Part shown: positions 25,790 through 34,270 of the stretch, piece by piece
How positions within the stretch are numbered: the stretch's first letter is position 1
Layout: each line of letters starts with the position of its first letter
Assembly (NCBI GenBank): GCA_019510485.1
Contig: JAEKKI010000186.1
Span: forward strand, 1-47,126
DNA length: 47,126 bases
Reading direction: 5' to 3'
From: Catenulisporales bacterium
GTDB taxonomy: Bacteria; Actinomycetota; Actinomycetes; Streptomycetales; Catenulisporaceae
Made by a program: the position numbers and the translations under genes
Notes under the pieces: generated by a model
What the model was told of the DNA's origin: nothing
The model's database searches: none
Seen by the model: the letters and a program-made list of their open reading frames with translations, nothing else

Positions 25790-25818
25790 TTGACGCAGCC
25801 ATATCCGAGTCCTACGTT
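25790..25818 (+). promoter_or_regulatory. Sigma-70-type promoter for the kinase-ngcEFG operon
   Basis: TTGACG (25790-25795), a 17-bp spacer and TACGTT (25813-25818) fit housekeeping actinobacterial promoters. Transcription would start near 25825. Confidence 0.65.
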
Positions 25819-25834
25819 CCACACACCACGAACC

Positions 25835-25845
25835 GGAAACGTTCC
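25835..25845. promoter_or_regulatory. LacI-type operator-like sequence over the start site
   Basis: GGAAACGTTCC resembles the CG-centred palindromes of LacI-family sugar repressors. ACGTTCCAYAC occurs twice (25814-25824 and 25839-25849), 25 bp apart. Position just after the predicted start suits repression. Confidence 0.4.
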
Positions 25846-25884
25846 ATACCGGACGGCGGTACCGGAAGGCGACGCGAGGCGAGG

Positions 25885-26937
25885 ATGACCGACGAGGCGC
25901 TGGTGCTGGGGCTCGACGTCGGCGGGACGGCGACGCGGGCGCTGGCGGCCACGCTCGACGGCACCCGGCGCGGCTCCGGCCGCGCGGCCGGCGGCAACCC
26001 GACCGGCCTGGGCCCCCGGCGCGCGGCCGCGGCGCTGGCCGAGGCGGTCGGGCAGGCGCTGGCCGGGCTTGACCCGGCGGCGGTGCGGCACGTGGTCGTC
26101 GGCCTGGCCGGCGGCGCGGCACTGCCCGGCGGCGAGGATCTGCCCGGTGGCGAGGAGTTCGCGCGGGTCTGGGAGCAAGCGGGTGTGCGGTGCCCGGTGG
26201 AGTACGGGAGCGACACGCTGATCGCCTTCGTGGCCGGCACCGATGAGCTCGAGGGATCGCTGCTGCTGTCCGGTACCGGAGCGTGCGCGATCGCCGTGAA
26301 GGACCGTGCTTTGGCCGCGCGCTCGGACGGCCACGGCTGGCTGCTCGGCGATCGCGGCTCAGGGTTCTGGCTCGGCCGGCAGGCGGTGCTCGCGGCGATG
26401 GCGGAGCTGGACGGCGAGGGGCCGCAGACGGCACTCACCGCGCTCGTGATCGAATCGCTGCTTCCCGGAGCCGACGCGGACCGGCGGGCAGCGACACCGC
26501 TCAAGGCCACGCCCCGCCCCGTCGCCGCCCGCGACCTCGTCACCACCGTCATGGCCCAGCCTCCGCTGAGTCTGGCCCGCCTCGCGCCCCTGGTCTGCGC
26601 CGCCTGCGCGGCCGCCGATCCGGTCGCCGAGTCCATCGTCGAGAGCGCCGCCGCGCATCTGGTCACGACGCTGTCGGCGGTACGCGAGCCCCGTTCCATG
26701 ACCCCGATCGTCCTGGCCGGGAGCGTCCTCACCCACCCGACGCCGGTCGCCGCCCGCGTGCGCGCCGTGCTGCGCGAGCGCTGGCCGGAGGTGGCCGTGA
26801 GCCTCGGGCTCGACGGCGCCGCCGCGGCGGTCTGGCTCGCCCTGGACCGGCTGCTGCCGCCACCGGACGGCGCGCTTCGTGAGCGGTTGTTCTTTTCGGA
26901 TCCGCCGCCGACCGAAGAAGTCTGGGACCCCACCTAG
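25885..26937 (+). CDS. BadF/BadG-type N-acetylglucosamine kinase-like protein
   Basis: 350 aa. ASKHA-fold sugar kinase: phosphate-1 loop LGLDVGGTATRA (about 8-19), connecting segment VVGLAGG, phosphate-2 LLLSGTGACAIAV (about 128-140), DGHGWLLGDRGSGFWLG (about 150-166, typical of GlcNAc kinases) and a late adenosine loop IVLAGSVLT. It phosphorylates an incoming amino sugar, most likely GlcNAc, in the cytoplasm. It leads the transporter genes by about 100 bp, which supports the assignment. It extends about 20 residues beyond the typical end. The shared pathway with NagB also requires a NagA deacetylase, which is not in the window. Confidence 0.85.
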   Translation: MTDEALVLGLDVGGTATRALAATLDGTRRGSGRAAGGNPTGLGPRRAAAALAEAVGQALAGLDPAAVRHVVVGLAGGAALPGGEDLPGGEEFARVWEQAGVRCPVEYGSDTLIAFVAGTDELEGSLLLSGTGACAIAVKDRALAARSDGHGWLLGDRGSGFWLGRQAVLAAMAELDGEGPQTALTALVIESLLPGADADRRAATPLKATPRPVAARDLVTTVMAQPPLSLARLAPLVCAACAAADPVAESIVESAAAHLVTTLSAVREPRSMTPIVLAGSVLTHPTPVAARVRAVLRERWPEVAVSLGLDGAAAAVWLALDRLLPPPDGALRERLFFSDPPPTEEVWDPT

Positions 26938-27040
26938 CGATTCGAGCAGAAATCCCGCACCACCTGAGCACACCGTACGAGCGCACCCCTCAGCCGCCGG
27001 AGCCGCCGGCGTCCGCACCTCGTCGATCAGGAGGCCCACA

Positions 27041-28507
27041 GTGTCAGAGCACGGTTTGCCCGCCGATGTCTCCCGCCGGCAGCTGTTGATCCGCTCGGCC
27101 GCGATCGCGGCCATGGCCGGCCCGGGCTCGGCGCTGGCCGCCGGGTGTGCCGCCGGCAGCGGCAGCGCGCCGAAGAGCACGGCCTCGTCCGGCGGCTCGT
27201 CCACCGGCACCGCCTCGTCCGACCCGGCGAACCCGTTCGGCGTGAAGGCCTCCGCACCGCTGGACGTGTACATCTTCAAGGGCGGCTACGGCGACCAGTA
27301 CGCCAAGGCCTTCGAGGACATGTACAAGAAGAGGTTCCCCGGATCGAACGTCTCGCACAAAGGCGCCCAGGACGTCACCGGCGACCTGCAGCCGCGCTTC
27401 AACGCCGGCAGCCCGCCGGACGTGATCGACGACTCCGGCGCCAAGCAGCTCAAGCTCGACGTGCTGAACCGGGGCGGCCAGCTGACCAACCTGGACCAGC
27501 TGCTGGACGCCCCCTCGGTCGACGACCCGGGCAAGAAGGTACGCGACACACTGCTGCCGGGCACCGTGGAAATCGGCCTGCTGGGCAGCAGCATGTACTT
27601 CCTGAGCTACGCCTTCACCGTCTGGGGCCTGTGGTACTCCTCGACGCTGTTCCAGAAGAACGGCTGGCAGATCCCCAAGACCTGGGAGGAGTTCATGACT
27701 CTGTGCGCCGCCATCAAGGGCACGGGCATGGCGCCGTTCTGCCATCAGGGCAAGTACCCGTACTACATGATGGTGCCGCTGATGGACATGGTCGCCAAGA
27801 ACGGCGGTCCGCAGGTCCAGGCGGCGATCGACAACCTGGAGCCCAACGCCTGGAAGTCCGACGCCGTCAAGAACAGCGTCGAGGCCCTCTACATGCTGGT
27901 GGACAAGGGTTACATGCTCCCGGGCACCGAGGGCCTGACGCACATCCAGTCCCAGACCCAGTGGAACCAGGGCAAGGCGGCGATCATCCCCTGCGGCTCC
28001 TGGCTGGAGAACGAGCAGCTGGACGCCACCCCTGCGGACTTCGGCATGGCCGTGTTCGCGATGCCCTCGCTCACCGGCGACAAGATGCCGCGGACGGCGA
28101 TCCGGGCCGGCGCCGGCGAGCCGTTCATCGTCCCGGCCAAGGCCAAGAACCAGGCCGGCGGCCTGGAGTTCCTGCGCATCATGTGCTCCAAGGCCGCCGG
28201 CGCCTCCTTCGCGCAGAAGGCGAACTCGCTGTCGGTGGTGAAGGACGCCATCACCCCGGAGATCGCGGCGGGCCTGAAGCCGGGGACCAAGTCCAGCAAC
28301 GACTTGTACAACGCGGCGAACGGCCAGATCATCACCTGGTACTACCTCAACTGGTACTCCCAGATGAAGGACGATCTGGAGAACGCCATGAGCCAGCTCA
28401 TGGCCGACAAGATCAAGCCGGACGAGTTCATCGCCCGGGCGCAGAAGGCCGCCGACACCTGCGCGGCGGACTCCTCGATCCAGAAGTCCAAGCGGCCTGC
28501 CACCTGA
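27041..28507 (+). CDS. ngcE: NgcE-like GlcNAc/chitobiose-binding lipoprotein (ABC importer)
   Basis: 488 aa from GTG 27041 with AGGAG 8 nt upstream. Tat signal SRRQLL (11-16) plus lipobox AAGC (C36) marks a Tat-exported lipoprotein. The mature protein follows the NgcE pattern: NPFGVKASAPLDVYIFKGGY, then PRFNAGSPPDVIDDSGA, AIIPCGSWLENE and a C-terminal Trp/Tyr-rich segment. It is an extracellular solute-binding protein for the following two permeases. In Streptomyces olivaceoviridis, NgcEFG imports GlcNAc and chitobiose. The hairpin just after it may protect this message so that the binding protein is made in excess. Confidence 0.88.
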   Translation: MSEHGLPADVSRRQLLIRSAAIAAMAGPGSALAAGCAAGSGSAPKSTASSGGSSTGTASSDPANPFGVKASAPLDVYIFKGGYGDQYAKAFEDMYKKRFPGSNVSHKGAQDVTGDLQPRFNAGSPPDVIDDSGAKQLKLDVLNRGGQLTNLDQLLDAPSVDDPGKKVRDTLLPGTVEIGLLGSSMYFLSYAFTVWGLWYSSTLFQKNGWQIPKTWEEFMTLCAAIKGTGMAPFCHQGKYPYYMMVPLMDMVAKNGGPQVQAAIDNLEPNAWKSDAVKNSVEALYMLVDKGYMLPGTEGLTHIQSQTQWNQGKAAIIPCGSWLENEQLDATPADFGMAVFAMPSLTGDKMPRTAIRAGAGEPFIVPAKAKNQAGGLEFLRIMCSKAAGASFAQKANSLSVVKDAITPEIAAGLKPGTKSSNDLYNAANGQIITWYYLNWYSQMKDDLENAMSQLMADKIKPDEFIARAQKAADTCAADSSIQKSKRPAT

Positions 28508-28533
28508 CCGGCTCGGGCCTCACATATACGTGG

Positions 28534-28559
28534 ACGCCGGCAGGTCCGCCGGCCGGCGT
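28534..28559 (+). other. Intercistronic hairpin between binding protein and permease genes
   Basis: ACGCCGGC (28534-28541) pairs perfectly with GCCGGCGT (28552-28559) around a 10-nt loop. Such hairpins after binding-protein genes often stabilise the upstream mRNA or attenuate the downstream genes. Confidence 0.6.
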
Positions 28560-28598
28560 TCCACCCACACCAGACCCCTCCAGCCGGGAGCATGCGCC

Positions 28599-29546
28599 AT
28601 GCGGCTGCGCAAGAAGACCAGAGAGCGGCTGTTCATCGCCTCCTTCCTCGCCGGGCCACTCGCGGTCTACATCGTCTTCGTCATCTGGCCCTACATCGAG
28701 ACCTTCGGCTACTCGCTCACCGAGTGGACCGGCGTCGCGCCGCCGAGCAAGGTGGTGGGCCTGAAGAACTACACCGCGCTGATGCACGACTCGGTGTTCC
28801 TCAAGGCGCTGTGGCACAACGTCGAGATCCTCGTCTTCTTCCCCACCGTCACCATCATCCTGGCGATGTTCTTCGCGTTCATGCTGAACGTCGGCGGCCG
28901 CCGTGGCGGGGTCGGCGGGGTGCGGGGTGTGCCGGGCTCGGCGGTCTACCGTGTCGTGTTCTTCTTCCCGCAGGTGCTGTCGGTCGCGATCTTGATCATC
29001 CTGTTCCAGGCCGCCTTCGAGACCAACGACGCCGGCCTGTTCAACGGCATCGCCATCAAGCTGCGCCTGACCGACGCCGACCACCCCTGGGAGTTCCTGA
29101 ACTCGCCCGCCTTCGTGGTGTGGTGCATCATGTTCATCCTGGTCTGGCAGTGGGTCGGGTTCTACCTGGTGCTGTTCTCCGCGGCCATGCAGCAGATCCC
29201 GAAGGACTACTACGAGGCGGCGCTGCTGGACGGCGCCGGGCGGATCCAGACCTACTTCAAGGTGACGATGCCGCTGCTGTGGGACTCGGTGCAGACCGCC
29301 TGGGTGTATCTGGCCGTGGCCGCCATGGACGCCTTCGCCCTGGTGGCGAACCTGACGCCGGGCTCCAACTTCGGCGGTGGACCGGACAACCACGGCGAGG
29401 TGCTGGCGACCTACCTGATGCGCAACTTCCAGACCTTCGGCAAGGCCGGATACGCGTGCGCGATGGGCGTCGTCATCTTCTTCATCACCCTGATCCTCTC
29501 GCTCGCCGTCCTGCGCCTGACGCGCCGCGAGCGCCTTGAGTACTGA
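28599..29546 (+). CDS. ngcF: NgcF-like ABC sugar permease
   Basis: 315 aa, six membrane helices of the MalF/UgpA class, from ATG 28599 with GGGAG 9 nt upstream. The EAA loop that docks the ATPase reads YEAALLDGAGRIQTYFKVTMPLL (about 206-228). It forms the membrane channel with the next permease for the NgcE ligand. Order binding protein-permease-permease with no ATPase is standard for streptomycete carbohydrate importers, which share the MsiK ATPase. Confidence 0.9.
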   Translation: MRLRKKTRERLFIASFLAGPLAVYIVFVIWPYIETFGYSLTEWTGVAPPSKVVGLKNYTALMHDSVFLKALWHNVEILVFFPTVTIILAMFFAFMLNVGGRRGGVGGVRGVPGSAVYRVVFFFPQVLSVAILIILFQAAFETNDAGLFNGIAIKLRLTDADHPWEFLNSPAFVVWCIMFILVWQWVGFYLVLFSAAMQQIPKDYYEAALLDGAGRIQTYFKVTMPLLWDSVQTAWVYLAVAAMDAFALVANLTPGSNFGGGPDNHGEVLATYLMRNFQTFGKAGYACAMGVVIFFITLILSLAVLRLTRRERLEY

Positions 29547-29574
29547 GCGATCGAGCCGCCGAGGAGAAGACGAC

Positions 29575-30525
29575 ATGGCAGCGGACATGACGCGGACGTC
29601 ACCCGACGCCGCCGAGGCGCCGGCCGGTCGGTCCGAGCCCGGGTCGGGGTCCGGGTCCGGGTCCGGCGGCCGCTCGCGCCGGCTCGACGCGTCCGGGGCG
29701 ACACTGAACGTGTTCGGCACCGGCTTCCTGATCGTGTGGGCCCTGATGGTCCTGGGCCCGGTGCTGTGGGTGATACTCGGTGCGTTCAAGGACTCCGGGG
29801 AGATCAACGGCAGCGCGTGGTCGTGGCCGCACAAGTGGTCGTTCGACGCCTTCGAGCGCGCTTGGAACACCGGCATCAGCACGTATCTGCGAGACACGGC
29901 CATCGTGCTCGTGTTCTCGGTGTCGCTGACGATGCTGTTCGGTGCGATGGCGGCTTACGTGCTGGCCCGGTTCGAGTTCCGGGGCAACCGCTTCATCTAC
30001 TACCTGTTCGTCAGCGGCGTGATGCTGCCGGTGTATCTGGCGCTGGTGCCGTTGTTCTTCCAGGTGAGCAAGCTGCACATGCTGAACACCTATCAGGGCT
30101 TGGTGTTGGTGTATGTGGCGTTCTCGATGCCGTTCACGGTGTTCTTCCTGCACGCGTTCTTCCGGACGCTGCCCTCGGCGGTGTTCGAGGCGGCGCTGAT
30201 CGACGGCGCCTCGCATACCCGGGCGTTCTTCCAGGTGATGCTGCCGATGGCCAAGCCGGGGCTGATCAGCGTGGGCATCTTCAACGTCCTCGGCCAGTGG
30301 AACCAGTACCTGCTGCCGGTGGTGCTGATGCAGTCGCAGCACGGCGAGCAGGCGCATCAGATGCTGTCGCAGGGCTTGGTCACGCTGATGGTGGATCAGG
30401 GCTACAGCGGCGACTATCCGGCACTGTTCGCCGGGATGACGATCGCGATGCTGCCGGTGCTCGTGGTGTATTTGTCGTTCCAGCGGCAGGTGCAGGCGGG
30501 TCTGACGGCGGGGACTCTGAAGTAG
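29575..30525 (+). CDS. ngcG: NgcG-like ABC sugar permease
   Basis: 316 aa, MalG/UgpE class, from ATG 29575 with GGAG 9 nt upstream. A disordered N-terminal tail (1-40) includes a Gly-Ser run coded by GGGTCC repeats, then six helices and the EAA loop FEAALIDGASHTRAFFQVMLP (about 203-223). It completes the importer. It converges with the TPP-enzyme gene, 14 bp between stops, so any terminator must lie inside a gene. Confidence 0.9.
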   Translation: MAADMTRTSPDAAEAPAGRSEPGSGSGSGSGGRSRRLDASGATLNVFGTGFLIVWALMVLGPVLWVILGAFKDSGEINGSAWSWPHKWSFDAFERAWNTGISTYLRDTAIVLVFSVSLTMLFGAMAAYVLARFEFRGNRFIYYLFVSGVMLPVYLALVPLFFQVSKLHMLNTYQGLVLVYVAFSMPFTVFFLHAFFRTLPSAVFEAALIDGASHTRAFFQVMLPMAKPGLISVGIFNVLGQWNQYLLPVVLMQSQHGEQAHQMLSQGLVTLMVDQGYSGDYPALFAGMTIAMLPVLVVYLSFQRQVQAGLTAGTLK

Positions 30526-30539
30526 GGCCCAGTGGCGTC

Positions 30540-32189
30540 TCAGTGGCCGCGGAACGCCTCCTCCAACCACCAGGAGGGCTGGTCCGCGGTCACTTTCGCG
30601 TCCAGGAGCAGCGGCCGGTGCCGCGGCCCGGCCAGCCAGGCGGTCAGAGCTTTGAGATCGGCGGCGGTGCGGACGGTCACGGCGTCGCAGCCGAAACCCC
30701 GGGCGATCGCGGCGATGTCGGTGTCGGGGAAGGTCACGGTGGCCAGGTCGTGGCCGTGCGGTCCGAAGTGGTGGACCTCGGCGCCGTAGGCGGCGTCGTT
30801 GTAGACCACGACGACCAGACCGAGCCGTTCCCGTACCGCCGTTTCCAGCTCCGCTATCGACATCAGGGCTCCGCCATCGCCGAGCGCCGCGACGGCGAGC
30901 CGTTCCGGGCGGGCGACAGCGGCGCCGATCGCGGTGGCCAGGCCCAGGCCGATGGACTGGTAGGCCTGGGTGAAGACGAGTCCTTCGACGTCGGGGACGT
31001 CCAGGTACATGACCGGGTAGCCCATGAAGTTGCCCGAGTCGACGGCCACCGTGCGCTCGCGGGGAAGCAGGGTATTGAGCTCTCGGGTGAGGCTGCGCGG
31101 ATCGATGCGCTCGGCCGTGGATCGATCGTCGAACGGCAGGTTCGGCCACCGCCCCTTGTCGGCGATGCGGCGCTCGACGGTCGGAGTGCGGTAGCCGATC
31201 TTCGCCGTCACCCGGTCGGCGACCTGGCGTGCCGTCTCCGCGGCGTCACCGACCACGCCGAGATCGACGCGCCGATGGCGCCCGAGGGCCTCGGCCTCGA
31301 TGTCGACCTGCACCACCCGAGCCTCGCGTCCGATAAGCGTGCCGTGTCGCAGAGTCCACATGTTCAGCGCACAACCCCAGCCGACGACCAAGTCCGCGTC
31401 ATGGATCAGCTGGGCGGCCAGCGGCGTGCTGAATCCGCCGCTGACGTCGAGGTCGAAGGGGTCGCCGAGGAACAGGCCGCGGGCCGCGGCAGAGGTGGCC
31501 GACAAGGCGCCGGACCGCTCGGCCAGTGCGCGCAACGGCTCGCCGGCGTCGGCCAGGCGTGCGCCGCGGCCGGCGATGAAGACCGGACGCTCCGCGGCCT
31601 TCAAGGAGGCGGCCAGCGCGGCGACGTCGGCCTCCCGGGGCGGGACGACGACGCCCGCGGAGAAGACACCGAAGCCGTGGAACGCGGCGACCGGCTCCTC
31701 CTGGACGTCCAGCGGCATGTTGAGCACGACGGTGCGGCGCTGACCGCGCGCGATGCCGACGGCCGCGGCCGTGTCGGCGCGCACGGACTCGGCGCCGGTG
31801 ATCCGGCGCGGCACGGCGCCGACGGCCTGGGCCAGCGCGCTCTGGTCGACCCAGAAGTTCGACAGCCGCGACGTCGCCTCGGCGGCGAGCACCAGCAGCG
31901 GGGTGCGGCTCTTGGCGGCCTCCGCGATTCCGGTCAGGGCGTTGGTGAGGCCGGGGCCTTGATGCACCGACAGCACGCCGAGCTTGCCGCTCACCCGCGC
32001 GTACGCGTCGGCCATCGTGGCGGCCCCGCCCTCGTGCCGGGCCGCGACGAACCGCGCCCCGGCGGCGGCGAGCGCGTTGGTGACGTGGAAGTTGCCGCTG
32101 CCGACGACCCCGAACACCACTTCGGCGCCGGCCTGGCGCAGGGCCTGGCCGACTTCGGTGGCGACGGTGCCGGGACGGCGGCCGATCAC
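30540..32189 (-). CDS. Thiamine-diphosphate-dependent enzyme, acetolactate-synthase/decarboxylase superfamily
   Basis: 549 aa from GTG 32189. N-terminal PYR domain with the cofactor-activating Glu in ARHEGGAATMADAYAR (about 50), a central DHS-like domain (VFIAGRGARLADAGEPL), and a C-terminal PP domain with the ThDP/Mg motif LGDGGALMSIAELET to VVYNDAAYG (about 430-460). This is the BFDC/ALS/IPDC group, which decarboxylates 2-keto acids or forms acyloins. The substrate is not predictable, as residues after YNDAAYGAE differ from true acetolactate synthases and no small subunit is nearby. A short remnant-like frame lies just upstream at 32196-32330. Confidence 0.9.
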   Translation of the reverse strand: MIGRRPGTVATEVGQALRQAGAEVVFGVVGSGNFHVTNALAAAGARFVAARHEGGAATMADAYARVSGKLGVLSVHQGPGLTNALTGIAEAAKSRTPLLVLAAEATSRLSNFWVDQSALAQAVGAVPRRITGAESVRADTAAAVGIARGQRRTVVLNMPLDVQEEPVAAFHGFGVFSAGVVVPPREADVAALAASLKAAERPVFIAGRGARLADAGEPLRALAERSGALSATSAAARGLFLGDPFDLDVSGGFSTPLAAQLIHDADLVVGWGCALNMWTLRHGTLIGREARVVQVDIEAEALGRHRRVDLGVVGDAAETARQVADRVTAKIGYRTPTVERRIADKGRWPNLPFDDRSTAERIDPRSLTRELNTLLPRERTVAVDSGNFMGYPVMYLDVPDVEGLVFTQAYQSIGLGLATAIGAAVARPERLAVAALGDGGALMSIAELETAVRERLGLVVVVYNDAAYGAEVHHFGPHGHDLATVTFPDTDIAAIARGFGCDAVTVRTAADLKALTAWLAGPRHRPLLLDAKVTADQPSWWLEEAFRGH

Positions 32190-32195
32190 GGCCGG

Positions 32196-32330
32196 CTACC
32201 CGCGCTCGACCAGCGCCGGCACGCGCGCCGGGCTGCCGGAGCCGGGCACGATCGGCAGCGGCGCGGTCGGGTCCACGACCTCGATCGACCCGGCGGCGAT
32301 CGCCTCGGCCGGCTGGCCCGGCAGCCTCAT
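32196..32330 (-). CDS. Possible 44-aa tail of a lost or small upstream gene
   Basis: A minus frame from ATG 32330 reads MRLPGQPAEAIAAGSIEVVD, then PTAPLPIVPG, and ends in VERG at 32196-32198, 6 bp before the TPP-enzyme start. It has protein-like composition and could be the C-terminal remnant of a former first gene of the operon. No family recognised, and at this GC content chance cannot be ruled out. Confidence 0.25.
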   Translation of the reverse strand: MRLPGQPAEAIAAGSIEVVDPTAPLPIVPGSGSPARVPALVERG

Positions 32331-32350
32331 GTTCTGCACGGTACTGCCGC

Positions 32351-32374
32351 CGCGCCGGCGCGTCAGCCGGCGCG
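32351..32374. other. 9-bp perfect hairpin in a divergent region
   Basis: CGCGCCGGC (32351-32359) pairs with GCCGGCGCG (32366-32374) with a 6-nt loop, upstream of the lipoprotein gene. It may be an old terminator or a regulatory structure. Confidence 0.45.
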
Positions 32375-32418
32375 CGGGCTTTCCCCACGGTTCCGGGGCC
32401 TGGTGGATACTTGTATGC

Positions 32419-33372
32419 ATGAGTACAAGGCGGACGATTCTCCTCGGCGGGGTCGCCGCGGTCGGCGAGCTGGTGCTGGCCGGCTGCGACCAGTCCAGCG
32501 GCGCTGCCACTCCGGTTCGGTCGACGGGTGTGTCTCCTTCACAGAGTTCCGCGACGGCGAGTCCGACGGTGAATCCCGGCGGGCCGGTGTCGTCGTCGTC
32601 GAGTTCGTCGTCGGGTTCGTCATCGGGGTCTGCTTCGTCGCCTTCGCCTTCCTCTTCGTCTCCATCTTCGTCTCCGCCTTCGCCTGCGCCTTCGCCGAGT
32701 TCTGCATCGAAGCTGTGGACCCCCGGGCCGGGCGAGTTGGAACCCGACATCAAATCCGTCGCGGTGGAGTATGTCGCGGCTCAGGTCCGCCGTGGCGATC
32801 TGCGAGTGTTCGACGCCCAGTACGGCGGGCTGCTGGACACGTCCGCGAGCGTCCTGGTCGTGACCAGCGCCGGTACTTTCGACGTGCGGCTGGTTCAGGC
32901 GACGCCGCGCTGGCGGGTCACCGAGGTACATCCCTCCGCGCCCGGCCCGGCGGCCGCGACGCTGACCACCGCCGCCTCCGCGCTGCTCGCCGAATCGCGT
33001 GTCACCTTGCCGCCGGCGGCGCAGGCGGATGTACGTAGCGGCCAGGTTCGTGACAGTGTGCTGAATGTGCTACTGGCCCTGGCGAACGAGCATGAGCTGA
33101 CCGTGAGCGTGGTGCGCTCCGGTCACCCGATCGACGTCTTCGGCACCACCCGGCCCAGCGACCATCCGCGCGGCCGCGCCGTGGACGTCTGGCGCATCGA
33201 CGGCCACGCGGTCGTCGACCCGGCCACCCCGACCGCGTTGGTCGACAACCTGATGCGCCGAGCCGCCGTGCTCGGTTCGTATAACGTCGGCGGTCCGCGG
33301 CAGCTGTCGGGTTCGCAGTTCTTCAGCGACCGGACGCATCATGACCACGTGCATATGGGTTTCACGACATGA
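32419..33372 (+). CDS. Tat lipoprotein with an M15-like (D-Ala-D-Ala peptidase fold) zinc motif
   Basis: 317 aa. STRRTILLGG plus lipobox LAGC (C23) suggests a Tat-exported lipoprotein. A Ser/Pro spacer (about 40-98) of TCG/TCC repeats crosses the wall. The C-terminal domain ends with the zinc-site pattern of M15/VanY-type peptidases: SDHPRGRAVDVW (H249, D256) and HHDHVHMGF (H310-H312). A role in cell-wall peptide hydrolysis or D-Ala binding is therefore likely, but the catalytic base is not certain. ATG 32419 has no ribosome site; GATACT 7 nt upstream suggests a leaderless start. The stop overlaps the CHAD gene (ATGA). Confidence 0.75.
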   Translation: MSTRRTILLGGVAAVGELVLAGCDQSSGAATPVRSTGVSPSQSSATASPTVNPGGPVSSSSSSSSGSSSGSASSPSPSSSSPSSSPPSPAPSPSSASKLWTPGPGELEPDIKSVAVEYVAAQVRRGDLRVFDAQYGGLLDTSASVLVVTSAGTFDVRLVQATPRWRVTEVHPSAPGPAAATLTTAASALLAESRVTLPPAAQADVRSGQVRDSVLNVLLALANEHELTVSVVRSGHPIDVFGTTRPSDHPRGRAVDVWRIDGHAVVDPATPTALVDNLMRRAAVLGSYNVGGPRQLSGSQFFSDRTHHDHVHMGFTT

Positions 33373-34163
33373 GACTGGTGGAGTCGCTGGTCGCGAAGGC
33401 CGTGGACCTGGCGGAGCTGGAGCCCGCGGTCCGCGCCGACGAGCCGGACGCCGTGCATCAGATGCGGGTGGCGGCGCGGACGCTGCGGGCCGACTTGCGC
33501 ACCTTCGCTCATGTCTTTCCCGACAGCGACGCGCTGGTCGAGGAGCTGGCGTGGCTCGGCGACGCGCTCGGTCCGGCCCGCGAAGCGGAGGTGTTGTCAG
33601 AGCAGGTACTCGCACTGCTGGACCGCACGCCGCCGGAACTCATCCACGGCTCGGTGCGGGCGCGCGTGAGACAGGTCTTCGACCTCGACCGCGAGTCGTC
33701 GCTCGCACTGGTCGCCGAGGCGCTGGACAGCGAGCGGTACCGGGAGCTGCTCAGGGCCCTCAACTCCTACTTGGAGAACGTGCGGCCGGCCACGAAGCCG
33801 GACCTCAGCCGTCTGCGTCGCCGCGTCCGCCGCCGCATGCGTGCCGCCCTGCGGATGCCCCATGGCGCGGAACGCGACGTCGCGATGCACGCGGCGCGCA
33901 AAGCCGTGCGTCAGGCCCGCTACGCCGCCGAGGCGCTGGGGCACCCGTCGAAGCCGATCAAGGCGCTGCAGGACGTGCTCGGCGACGAGCACGACCGAGT
34001 CGTGACGGCGGCGGCGCTCATCGACCTGGCCGCCGGCGCCTACCAGGCCGGCGAGGACTCGTTCACTTACGGCGTGCTGCTCGGGCAGGTGCGGTCCGAC
34101 GCGAAGGGCTTCGACAAGCGGGTGAAGCGGGCTTGGCGGGCGGCGCGGCCCGAGCTGTCCTGA
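33369..34163 (+). CDS. CHAD-domain protein
   Basis: 264 aa with an ATGA overlap to the preceding lipoprotein gene. It has the helical CHAD pattern: AVHQMRVAARTLRADLRTF (about 30), WLGDALGPAREAEVL, then RLRRRVRRRMRAAL and AARKAVRQARYAAEAL with many Arg/Lys and conserved His. CHAD domains bind inorganic polyphosphate through these basic helices and localise to polyphosphate granules. There is no CYTH domain attached, although it is often fused. Coupling to an exported peptidase-like lipoprotein is unusual and its meaning is unknown. Confidence 0.9.
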   Translation: MRLVESLVAKAVDLAELEPAVRADEPDAVHQMRVAARTLRADLRTFAHVFPDSDALVEELAWLGDALGPAREAEVLSEQVLALLDRTPPELIHGSVRARVRQVFDLDRESSLALVAEALDSERYRELLRALNSYLENVRPATKPDLSRLRRRVRRRMRAALRMPHGAERDVAMHAARKAVRQARYAAEALGHPSKPIKALQDVLGDEHDRVVTAAALIDLAAGAYQAGEDSFTYGVLLGQVRSDAKGFDKRVKRAWRAARPELS

Positions 34164-34248
34164 ACGTCGCCCGGACAGCCCAGCAACAGATACGCTGACC
34201 TGCGAGAACGCCTCGTCTTCGACATGGACCCCGTCATGAACGACCGGC

Positions 34249-34265
34249 CCGCATCACCGATGCGG
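34249..34265. terminator. Short hairpin between convergent genes
   Basis: CCGCATC-ACC-GATGCGG, a 7-bp perfect stem 5 bp before the flavodoxin stop, in the convergent gap after the CHAD gene. Confidence 0.45.
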
Positions 34266-34270
34266 CAGCA

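Larger units (their letters stand above)
25507..25884. other. Regulatory intergenic region before the GlcNAc import operon
   Basis: 378 bp with no credible gene. It contains two DasR-like boxes (25613 and 25666), a -35/-10 promoter (25790-25818), a repeated ACGTTCCAYAC element and a LacI-type half palindrome near 25835. Confidence 0.7.

Noticed and set aside
29736..33038. 1100-aa plus frame over the permease, TPP enzyme and lipoprotein genes
   Set aside because: It spans genes on both strands with no motif; it is open only because GC-rich codons lack stops.
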